Below, one piece after another: positions 55,465 to 64,000 of a stretch of DNA of 64,000 nucleotides. The notes below the pieces were generated by a model. The model saw only the letters and a program-made list of their open reading frames with translations, searched no databases and was not told the origin of the DNA. The translations under genes were made by a program, and so were the position numbers. The first letter of the stretch is position 1. Each line of letters begins with the position of its first letter. This stretch comes from Piliocolobus tephrosceles. Taxonomy: Eukaryota > Chordata > Mammalia > Primates > Cercopithecidae. Location: NCBI RefSeq assembly GCF_002776525.5, contig NC_045441.1, forward strand, positions 131,975,411 to 132,039,410, in the 5' to 3' direction.

Positions 55465-58400
55465 CTGAGCAGGAAGAAAGGTCATTGAAGGAGGAGGGTC
55501 CGCAAGACAAGGCTAACCTAGTGACAAGGGGTGATCAGGGACAGCAGACAAAGAGGGGAACAGGGGATCAAGTGCTCCAAGGGCCACATGGAGCATTTGA
55601 AATGTATAGTTCATTTAATCTGGTGATAGTAGTCCAGGAGGAGGGCCTGGGCTGTATAATGATACCATTTATCAGTGACTGAGAGGCGGGGATCTAGCAC
55701 AGGAGCTCTGGGGTGAAGTCTAATCTAAGTGTGTTGAAGACCTGGCACCTGAGTCTGTTGAGGGAACACAGGGTGCTTAAGGAGGTGATGTCAAGTGGCC
55801 GCCACACCTAAGGTCAGGCATCTGAAGAGGAATGTGGCATACAGTCAGCCTGTCGCAGGCTTTTTTTTTTTTTTTTTTTTTTGAGACTGAGTCTTGCTCT
55901 ATCACCCAGCCTGGAGTGCAGTGGCAGGATCTTGGCTCACTGCAACCTCTGCCTCCCAGGTTCAAGTGATTCTTGTGCTTCAGTCTCCCGAGTAGCTGGG
56001 ATTACAGGCACCTGCCACCACGCCCAGCTAAGTTTTGTATTTTTTGCAGAGACGGGGTTTCACCATGTTGGCCAGGCTGGTCTTGAAATGCTAACCTCAA
56101 GTGATCCACCCGCCACGGCCTCCCAAAGTGCCAGGATTACAGGCATGAGCCACTGCACCCAGCCACAGGCTTATTTTTAAGGCATCTGTATTTTGGGGGT
56201 ATGAGAGGAGAAAAAAGTTGATCTCTCCTGGAGGAACCTGGGAATAGAGTTTTTTCCACCTTTGGAGTTGTGGGGGTGCTGAATTAGGTAGAAGAAACTG
56301 TAGTCATCTGAGGGGTGATTCCAAGGGGTAGGGAGGGATGAGAAAAGATGATAGTGAGGCATCTGCAGCAGAGGGTTTGGGGTATTTGGCAGAGTGTCCA
56401 AGGAGGGCAGTTCCATGAGCTTCAGTAATAAGGCGTTCGAACTGACATAAAGCAAGCTGTGGCAGGAGGTGGCGGTACCTACCTGGGCATAGCTTCGAAA
56501 GAAGATCTGCTGGGGGCTGAGGTCCAGGCTGGGCAGGATGGTCTCCCCATGGTGCCGTAAAAGCCTCTTGCTGTATGCCTGGGTAGGGGTGGGAGGAGAA
56601 GGGCTTCAGGCTCTAGACCTGTGGCCATTTGAAAGTCCCTCCACACAGTACCCAAAACCCATGGTCCTTGCTCACTGGCTCTGCACTGACAAGTTGATCT
56701 GAGCCAGAAGAAAGAGTAATTCCCAGAAGACCTGTAGATGTCCTAAAGACAGAGGATCTCTGGGGTAGGAGGGGGATCCCCAGGTTGCCGTCTGTTCAGG
56801 GGGGATGTGAAGGGCAGAAAGCCATACAACTCTACTTACATCAGGAATGGCGGCAGGAAAACTTGAGCACATGTTTTCTAGTCTGCCAGTACACATAAAT
56901 CGTGGCCCTTGACACTTGCATACCTGCAGCGCAATGGCTAGCCCCCCCATGTCTGCAGCGTTCTCCAAGAATGTGAGGGAGTCATTGAAGGAAGTTCCGC
57001 TGGGTAATGGAAAGGCAGCATAATGGTGTTTCAGGCACACAAAAGCTTCCTGGAGGGCATGGGTGTCACAGGCTGGGCACCCCCCAGGCAGCACTATTGA
57101 AAACAGGGCAAGAGAACATAGGGTTGGTGCTGCCGAGCTGAAGATGTGGGTGATACCACAAACTGACCCAGCTCCCAGGAGCGTGGCAAACTTCCCAGGA
57201 CTGCCCCACCTCAAACCTTAAATAACCTCCCTTTCCCCTCCAGGCCTCCCTGTGGCCTTCCCTTAGGTTCCCTATAATCCCACCTCCCAGTAGCCCCTGT
57301 TACCCACAGAGCTGGTAGAAGATGTGCAACAGCTCGTGGGCCATGATGCTGCCAGCAGCGCCAAAGTTCACAGCTCTAGGGAAACAAAGGCTTGTTTGAT
57401 CCCCAGAATCTTTTGGCATTTTTGACTCCAATTCTCCAACTGTAAGTCCCATTCATTATAACATCTGTCGGCCCCTCTTGGGAAATTCCCTACCTACCCT
57501 CACAGAGTGACCCATACCTGGGGTAGCCAGGGTGGAAGAACGGGGGTTGGAGGAGTCCAGCTGGAAAGACTACCACATGGTCAGATATTGAATAGTAAGC
57601 ACTGACCTCCCAAGGGGACACCTTCCACCTGTGGGAAGAGCACAAGTGAACTCCAGCCCCCACCACATATTGCCCTGCCACCCTGAGACATACGCAGTCC
57701 CTCCCAACTACCATTACTATTCATGCTGCCTGCCCTGAGCCCTGGCTTCCCTTCCTACGAATCGTGGATGGATCTCTCCGGGATGGAGTGCCTGTGTCTC
57801 CCCTGCACTCATACCTGTGCTGGGGGCAAGGCTGCAAGAAGCTCTGGACAGTTCTAGCTTGGAGGGACCGGACACAGCTCAGGACAGACTGCAGGAAGTT
57901 TGGTCCAAGTTGTATCTGGGGAAGAGGCAGGAGGTGACTGGGGCACACAGAGACTTCTACAGATGCAGGCTGACATACACCAATGGGACCATTTGACCCA
58001 AAACAGGCAAGCCCTGACACACAGGCATCCAGGGATTAGGAGACAGCAACCCAGTGGCATCACCACACAGCACACAGAGGCTTTACACAGATTGGCACAC
58101 AGATGAACACACCCAGACAAGTCACAGGATGCATGCATGTGTGTGGGGACACGCATTGGGACCTGAAAAGATTCTATTCTTCTGCCAACAAGACCCAGTG
58201 TGGATATTCCCCCATCGACCCCAGCCAGCACCATGGCAAGGACAGGGCTGAGTCACCCAGGGAAAACTGAGTGTCCAACAAAGACTCAGGATGGTCAGAG
58301 AAGTGAGGAGAAGTCAAGGACTGAGAAGGAGCCGGAAAACACAGGGACCCACATCTCTGTATTCTTGTTGGGCCAGCTCTGGCTTCAGGGCCCATACTGA

Positions 58401-60377
58401 AGCCCCCATCTCCACCTGCAGTTGAGCAACCTGGAGAGAGACACAGAAGGGGGCAGGAACACTCTTTGAGTCTACCAGAGGGAATTTCTCCCACTCGTTG
58501 CTCTGTCCCATTGTTGCCTCCCAAGCCTCTCACATTGTTGCCAGTGTGTGTATGCAGCCCAGTGGCTTCCCTACTTAGCTTGTGCCTGGGGGGCCTTTGG
58601 CACTTGCTTCCAGTCCCCATCTAGCTGGGTCCAATACTCCATTCCCCGCACAGGCTCCCATACCAGCCAGGACGCCTGACCTGACCTTCTCCTGGGCCAT
58701 GTTCTGGGTCTCCTCATTCATCCAGGGAAGCTTTCTGAGGCGAGTGATGAGGGCATCCCGGATCGCAGTATATAATTCCATGGCCTGTGGGAGTGAGGTC
58801 CGGGGACAGGGGGACAGGATCAGAAGAGGCCTCAGCCTGGAAAAGACCCTTGGAGAAGACCTTGGCCCCAAGGAGCTGCCTGGGCTGGAGCTGTTGCTTG
58901 AGCAGCAGCTCAACTAAAGCAACTAAAGGATCTGTGGAGAAAGGAAGCACTGTCAAGCCCACAAAGGGAAGGTGGGGCCTGGCCATCCATGAGGGCCATC
59001 GGGGAGATATAGTTCCTTTCCATGGGATATAGTAGCCTGATGCGGGAGAAAGACAGTGTCCTTACTCCTGGGGGCAGGAACACCTCCCAGCAAGCAGAGG
59101 GAGGAGAGAGCTGTTCTTTTCTCCTCTGGCTCAGGGCCCTTGTCTTCACACCATCTTTTTTAGTGTCCACTCCCTCTCCTCATCCTCCTGACCTCTTCAA
59201 CTCAGTCCCCCACAAGTCTCCCCGGCTTCACAACCTGAGTGTATACTCATTGCTTCCCCACCCACCTGCCACCTCATGTAAATCCTTTCTCGGAGGGAAA
59301 TGAAAGGCAATATCAAGAGGCTGGGCTCTGGCATCAGAATGCCTGAGTTCAAACCCTGTCTCTGCTTTTCGGTAACTGTGTGACCTTGGGCAAGTCACTT
59401 AACTTCTCTTTGCTTCAGTTCCCTCTTGCATAAAATCAGGATAATAACAGGAACTAAATGACATAGTTCATGCAAAGTGCTTAAAGGAGTCCCAGGCATG
59501 TGGTAGGTACTCAGAAAGTACTCAGTGGTGATTTATTTGACTTATTTGCCCTCTTCAAGATTATGTCATCCATTCTGACGTCATGTCATGTGTTGTTAAA
59601 AAAATCTTAGATATAACAGGGAGGAGCCTTAGAGATGATAGTGTTCAATTTTCCTTTTTTTTAGTTGTTGTTGTTGTTGTTTTGTCTTTGTTTTTGTTTT
59701 TGAGATGGAGTTTCACTCTTGTCACCCAGGCTGGAGTGCAATGGCGTGATCTCGGCTCACCACAACATCCGCCTCCCGGGTTCAAGCAATTCTCCTGCCT
59801 CAGCCTCCCGAGTAGCTGGGATTACAGGCATGCACCACCACACCCAGCTAATTTTGTATTTTTAGTAGAGATGGGGTTCTCCATGTTGGTCAGGCTGGTC
59901 TCGAACTCCTGACCTCAGGTAATCCACCCACTTCAGCCTCCCAAAGTGCTCGGATTACAGGCATGAGCCACCGCGCCTGGCTCAATTTTCTCATTTGATG
60001 GTTGAAGAAACACAAGACCAGGAAAGTTGGGTGATTTGTCCAAGTGAGAGCATGTCATGGAGACTCCGTGGCCTAAAGCTGAACTGTTTCCACCCCAGGG
60101 ATGGAGCAGGCCTTTGGGTTCCATCTCTCAGTGGCCCTTCTCTCTCTGACTGCCCGATTCCCCAATCACATATACCACTGAGAAAGTCAAAGTTAATAGA
60201 ATGAGGGAAGGCTGGGTTGGGTGGGAAGGGGTGGAGGGATGTGGGCTGGGAAGAGCTCTCACATACAGCACTTCGGGTGCTTGGGTCAAAGGCCTCACGA
60301 ACAAACAAAGCTGCCAGCGTGGGCTCGAAGAACGTGCCTGTCTCCTCCACGCACTTCATCCATCGCGGGCGGGCGGG
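55303..60377 (-). CDS. KEL: KEL (Kell blood group endopeptidase), exons 11-19, 5'-partial
   Basis: Kell is a type II red-cell membrane glycoprotein of the M13 (neprilysin/ECE) zinc metallopeptidase family that cleaves big endothelin-3. It is disulfide-linked to XK. Visible coding exons are 60377-60267, 58784-58686, 58430-58353, 57915-57815, 57628-57518, 57375-57308, 57093-56924, 56578-56483 and 55464-55303. Together they cover human residues 402-732 in full, with every junction GT-AG and in phase. The zinc motif HELLH (H581, H585) lies at 57324-57338. The second glutamate motif ENAAD (E634) is in exon 17. The M13 C-terminus reads RCQLW. Exons 1-10 (cytoplasmic tail, membrane segment, XK-linked Cys) lie beyond the window. 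Residues P597, Q492 and S540 differ from the human reference as I recall it. Confidence 0.96.
55465..56482 (-). other. KEL: KEL intron 18
   Basis: 1.0 kb, containing one antisense Alu at 55861-56164. No other feature is seen. Confidence 0.9.
55861..56164 (-). mobile_element. Alu SINE, antisense (KEL intron 18)
   Basis: A 22-base poly-T and the reversed Alu body end 'cactgcacccagcc'. 'caggctt' repeats on both sides. Confidence 0.93.
56483..56578 (-). CDS. KEL: KEL exon 18 (residues 648-679)
   Basis: It encodes AYSKRLLRHHGETILPSLDL and ends FFRSYAQ. It is 96 bp, phase 0. Confidence 0.97.
56924..57093 (-). CDS. KEL: KEL exon 17 (residues 591-647), carries P597
   Basis: It encodes LPGGCPACDTHALQEAFVCL through LENAADMGGLAIALQ. 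ENAAD contains the catalytic-site zinc ligand E634. P597 (CCA, codon 57074-57076) is the residue of the human Js(a) antigen, where common human KEL has Leu. It is 170 bp. Confidence 0.97.
57308..57375 (-). CDS. KEL: KEL exon 16 (residues 568-591), zinc-binding HELLH
   Basis: It encodes AVNFGAAGSIMAHELLHIFY plus QL. The HEXXH zinc motif is intact. It is 68 bp, with donor gtgggt at 57307. Confidence 0.97.
57518..57628 (-). CDS. KEL: KEL exon 15 (residues 531-568)
   Basis: It encodes WKVSPWEVSAYYSISDHVVV to HPGYP. The M13 substrate motif NAYY is SAYY here (S540, codon 57601-57603). H548 (the human KEL12-positive residue) is retained. Confidence 0.97.
57815..57915 (-). CDS. KEL: KEL exon 14 (residues 498-531)
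   Basis: It encodes IQLGPNFLQSVLSCVRSLQA and ends FLQPCPQH. It is 101 bp. Confidence 0.97.
58353..58430 (-). CDS. KEL: KEL exon 13 (residues 472-497), carries Q492
   Basis: It encodes VAQLQVEMGASVWALKPELA and QQEYRD. Q492 (CAA, codon 58368-58370) is the amino acid found in human KEL:-19 individuals (R492Q). It is 78 bp, phase 0. Confidence 0.97.
58686..58784 (-). CDS. KEL: KEL exon 12 (residues 439-471)
   Basis: It encodes AMELYTAIRDALITRLRKLP through QNMAQEK. It is 99 bp, phase 0. Confidence 0.97.
59318..59540 (+). repeat. MIR SINE, well preserved
   Basis: 'ggctctggcatcagaatgcctgagttcaaaccc' through 'tgaccttgggcaagtcacttaac' to 'aagtgcttaaaggagtcccaggcatgtggtagg' is a nearly complete sense MIR. 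Confidence 0.85.
59654..59981 (-). mobile_element. Alu SINE, antisense, (GTT)n tail
   Basis: A long T/(GTT)n tail, then 'tttgagatggagtttcactc'; it ends 'ccgcgcctggc'. A 'tcaattttc' duplication flanks it (59645-59653 and 59982-59990). Confidence 0.93.
60267..60377 (-). CDS. KEL: KEL exon 11 (residues 402-438)
   Basis: It encodes PARPRWMKCVEETGTFFEPT and ends AFDPSTRSA. The acceptor is 'ctccatag' at 60383-60378. R406 (the human KEL26-positive residue) is retained. It is 111 bp. Confidence 0.96.
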
Positions 60378-61630
60378 CTATGGAGACAAAGCTGGAATGA
60401 GTGGCTCCTGTTCAGGGCTCTTTCCTCATCTGTCTCCCCAGTCTTCACTAGATCTTCATTCCCAGAGGGTGCTCTTTTGACTGGACTTTCTGGGATTCAT
60501 CTCAGTTTACTACCCCTTAGGGTGACGCACATCACCACTCAGTACAAAATAAGCACATCTTCCTCAGAGCTGGTCTCATGAGCCTGGCTGAGCAAATCCT
60601 TCATGTTATTGACTATTGAATTTGACAGCAAGGCCTCTAGGAGGCATCATTCTAGGGGACCAAGAGGCTCCTGGGAAGAAGATGAGAACCCAAACCTCAT
60701 ACCTCGGCAATCTGATGTTCCCCCTGTTCCCCCCCACCCCTCCCAACCACTCTACTCCGGGGTCCCAGCAATGATTCCCATCCTCCATGCTTCTTTGCTC
60801 AAAACGGAGATTGCAGATGGAAATTCTGTTCTACCACCATCACCCTTATCCTCTCTCCAGGTGGGCATGGTGTATTATACTGTAGCATCTTATAAAGAAG
60901 AAAATTATCAGAGTAGAACTGGGTTTTAGATGCCATATTGTTTGCTAGTAAAAGAGGACACAAGACAAAACTCATTGTATAAATTCATAGAGCTGGAAGA
61001 CTTCCAGCCAAGTCAGAGAGGAAAGACTAGAACAGGAAGGTGGAGGGCTTTCACTGCAGAGGCAGGACGCCATGGACAAACACCCAAGAGGGCAGTGCCA
61101 GCTGAGGACCTCGAGAATGAGAAACATAAGAGACAGATGCTGAGAAGGTCTTGGCGGTGGGCTTGAATGGCTTTGAAAACTTGACCAAGGTGTAAACCCA
61201 GAGATGACACAGGGTAAATGGAGACACACACTCAAGGAAACCAGGGGCAGGAGGAGGTAGCTGGCCTGAGGGAAAGCTGAGCTGGAACTGATAAATACCA
61301 GCTAATATGCTAATTTGGGTTAGGCAAGATGAAGCCTCAAAACTTTATTCCTGTGATTCTTTTACTTCCCAAAGACCTGTCCACAGGGAAGGTAGGAAGG
61401 GTGCCACTAATACTCTCTCTGAAGGAGCTAGGCTGGTCCTGGGAATGGAGGGGGTTTATGTGCATCCCACTAGAGGAAACAGACCAAAGAGGCCAGTCTG
61501 GTAGTCACTGAAGAAGAAACTCCTGAACCCACCAGTTTAAGAGGTTATCATTTTGGAGGTTGCTGCAGGCCTGGCTGCCCACATCTGTGTTCTGTTGCAC
61601 CTTGAGGTCTGCTAACCTTGTCTGTTTTCA

Positions 61631-61899
61631 TTTGTGTTTTTATTTTGTAACAGAGTCTCACTCTGTGACCCAGGCTGGAGAACAGTGGTGCGATCTCGGC
61701 TCACTGCAATCTTCACCTCCCAGGTTCAAGTGAGTCTTCTGTTCCGTCTCCCAAGTAGCTGGGATTACAGGTGGCTACTACCAGAGATGGAGTTTTGCCA
61801 TGTTGGCCAGGCTGGTCTCAAACTCCTGGGCTCAAGTGATCCATCTGCCTTGGCCTCCCAAAGTGTTGGGATGACAGGCATGAGCTGCTGCACCTGGCC
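61631..61899 (-). mobile_element. Diverged Alu SINE, antisense, with internal deletion
   Basis: The body runs from 'gtaacagagtctcactctgtg' to 'tgctgcacctggcc'. About 30 bases are missing after 'ggtggctactac'. The duplication 'aaccttgtct' flanks it (61614-61623 and 61900-61909). Confidence 0.9.
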
Positions 61900-63189
61900 A
61901 ACCTTGTCTCTAATGAAGAGAAGAGGCTCAGATTCTTCTCATGCTGCATGAGTTGGAGCTCTGAAACAACAGGAACTAAAAGGAAATCCGGGTCTGAAAG
62001 CAATTATAGGGCCAAGTTGAGAATCTGCCCGCCACATTCTGCTGGACAAGCTTGGCTCCAGGAATACCTCTTATCAGACAGTTGCTACACCTGGAGCAGC
62101 AACCAGCATCAGCAGAGAGCTCACTTGAGCGTGGAAGTGTGGATCTGCCTACCCTTCTCACCCCTCCTGTTCTTGATTTGTTTCCTGATGCCCTTTGCTG
62201 GAGCCTGATCATTTCTCCCACATGCTTTGCCATGGGACCTGACTGCTGGAGAATACAATCGCCACTGAAGACCACTGCTACAGCTGTCTCTCAAGATATG
62301 GAATGGTAGTGTATACCACATTGACTGCAAAGGGAGAGTTACAGAGAGAGAGAGAAGGAGAGAAATTGAATTAGAGGAAAAAAGTCTCCAAAATATAAAC
62401 GATAGAAGAAATATTTCAAACTCAAGATAATGAAACTCAGTGGACTAATTTTAGGGCACCAAAAAAAAAAAAAAAGTTGCACGTATAACCTCAGAACCAC
62501 AAATACTATTTGAGAAATGATAGAAATCAGGACAAATTCTATGAGTCCGGAGGGAAGCAAAAATTTGACCAATCTTCTATAGGATGAAACGAAATTTTAG
62601 GGATTACAGGCCAACCAGGAATCTTTAATGTTAATTTCTAAGCAAAATTGTAGAACTAATCGTTAGACAGTTTTTGAACACTTGGAAAATAATGTGTAAC
62701 TACTAAGGGCTATGAGAGGATCACTGAAGAAAAAATAATGCCAAAATAATAAAAATTCATCTGGCTAAAAGTCTTATGTAACTGAGGCATATGAAAGACC
62801 AGAACCCGCAAACTCCAACAGGGACCATGCAGAGGCATAACAAGAGAACAGCAGTGCAACATCAGAGCCACAGGGCGTGGTGGGGCTACAGAGAGCGCAC
62901 CCAGCCCCAAGCTGCGCCGTGTAGCGACAGTCAGTTGTCGCCACAGGAGAAGGCTAGCCCAGTGTTTCCAAAGCTTCACGCACACATACACACAGGCTGG
63001 AAACCTGGTGCACACGCACACACACACACACAGGGTGGAAACCTGAATGCTGGTATGCCATATCTTAATTTTTGAATGTTGGTGATTAATTCAAAGTTTG
63101 CAAAAGATTCTACAGGCTAACAAAACCCATCTATAGACGAAATACATCCTCAAGCACCACGACCATCCTACCACTGAATAGAGTATTAG

Positions 63190-63340
63190 CACTTACTAAG
63201 TTTGAGTTATTAACTTAAACCCCTGTGATTCAGTGACACCAGTTGTCAAAATGAAAACAATATCTAGTCTACCTTCCTCACAGGTTTGGGGATCAGGTGA
63301 AATAATACCTTTCAAGTATTCTAAGGCACTACCCCACTCT
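63190..63340 (+). repeat. Possible MIR fragment
   Basis: 'ccttcctcacaggtttggggatcaggtgaaataatacc' resembles the MIR 3' half, diverged. Confidence 0.4.
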
Positions 63341-63559
63341 GTTGGCATTATCTTGATTTAGCCATTCTTGGAAAACACAGATTGAGTCCTAGTGAATAAG
63401 ATAGAGAAACTGATGTTGAATGATAGTGCAATTTGAGTGGAGTCTCATCTGGCCAAATCATAAGTAAACATCAATGGTGAATGATTTCAAGTTAACTTGA
63501 CCTCCCCTGACATTCCTACTAAGAATCCTAACTACCACTCATTTAACATTTCCTTTCCT

Positions 63560-63790
63560 CATTTCCTGTTTTGCTTTCCTTCATAACACAACCTAACATA
63601 TTTTATTATTTTATTAGTTTGTTTATTGCCTTTCTTCCTTCACCAGGATATGTGGCTGAAGGCAGGGTTATTTATTTGTCTGTTTTGTTCATTGCTGCAT
63701 TCCAAGTGCCTGGAGAAGTACCTGAAGTACACTAGGTTCTCAACAAATGTTTGTTACATAAACGAATGCATAAATCCATAGCTAGGTCTT
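63560..63790 (+). repeat. L2 LINE 3' fragment
   Basis: 'ggctgaaggcagggttatttatttgtctgttttgttcattgctgcattccaagtgcctgg', then 'ttctcaacaaatgtttgtt', is a canonical L2 3' end. Confidence 0.75.
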
Positions 63791-64000
63791 CCATAACCTG
63801 ACCCGATGCCCTTCTCCCTTCAGGATCTTAACAGTAGTCTGGATGAAGATACACTGAATAAAATTGCAAATGATCTGAACCTGGAAGACTTGAATAAATT
63901 GAGATGTTGGGCTGAATATAAATAATTCACATTTAATCATCACAAATGTGAAGTTCTGCTTTTACTTCTCAAAAGCCACCTTCCCAAGTTTCATAAAAGA

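Larger units (their letters stand above)
58785..60266 (-). other. KEL: KEL intron 11
   Basis: 1.5 kb with a MIR at 59318-59540 and an Alu at 59654-59981. The remainder has no features. Confidence 0.9.
60378..64000 (-). other. KEL: KEL intron 10 (part)
   Basis: No KEL exon 10 sequence occurs here, so this intron exceeds 3.6 kb. It contains an older Alu, a (CA)n run at 63012-63032, a poly-A run at 62460-62475, and MIR/L2 fragments at its far end. Confidence 0.85.

Noticed and set aside
58174..58620. 148-codon minus-strand frame overlapping KEL exon 13
   Set aside because: It is a different frame from KEL across intron and exon. The splice-bounded KEL exon explains the region.
60378..64000. 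KEL exon 10 or earlier exons
   Set aside because: No frame on the minus strand matches the expected Kell sequence before residue 402.
1..64000. tRNA, rRNA or known microRNA genes
   Set aside because: No cloverleaf boxes outside MIR/Alu-derived A/B-box sequence and no recognisable structured RNA were found by reading. A covariance-model scan would be decisive.

Overview
This window is primate nuclear DNA. It corresponds to the human 7q34 calcium-channel/Kell block, in the order TRPV6 (start only, minus strand), TRPV5 (complete, minus), LLCFC1/SOF1 (complete, plus), KEL (3' half, minus). Dense Alu, MIR, L2, MER and MaLR LTR repeats and GT-AG introns show a primate. The proteins are close to human, but with scattered substitutions. 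A young AluY at 20874-21182 carries the right-arm and left-arm variants I associate with Old World monkey AluY lineages, so a cercopithecid (macaque, baboon or relative) is the best guess. Ten N bases at 5541-5550 mark an assembly gap.

Layout. 1-1395: TRPV6 intron 1 and exon 1, including the conserved non-AUG (ACG) start. 1.4-7 kb: TRPV6 upstream region with candidate vitamin D response elements, a GT-rich block, a 39-bp minisatellite holding the gap, and facing TG-rich and CA-rich arms. 7-23 kb: gene-free sequence with MIRs, Alus, an AT-rich stretch, an MST/THE1-type LTR and an L1 3' end. 23.7-47.7 kb: TRPV5, 15 coding exons, 729 codons, every splice junction canonical. 47.8-53.6 kb: CA-rich repeat beside the TRPV5 start, a MER2 split by an Alu, two more Alus and a CT-rich tract. 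53.67-54.64 kb: LLCFC1 in two coding exons. 55.3-60.4 kb: KEL exons 19 to 11. 60.4-64 kb: part of KEL intron 10.

The genes do not form an operon. TRPV6 and TRPV5 are tandem paralogues encoding epithelial calcium-selective channels (intestinal/placental and renal apical calcium uptake). LLCFC1 encodes a small secreted sperm protein needed for sperm-egg fusion. KEL encodes the Kell blood-group M13 zinc endopeptidase. LLCFC1 and KEL converge tail to tail, with polyadenylation signals about 300 bp apart.

I found no undescribed system. The most useful observations are the open in-frame 5' extensions of both TRPV genes, the duplicated splice donor in LLCFC1, residues in TRPV5 and KEL that match human variant alleles, and the structured repeat tracts near both TRPV starts.
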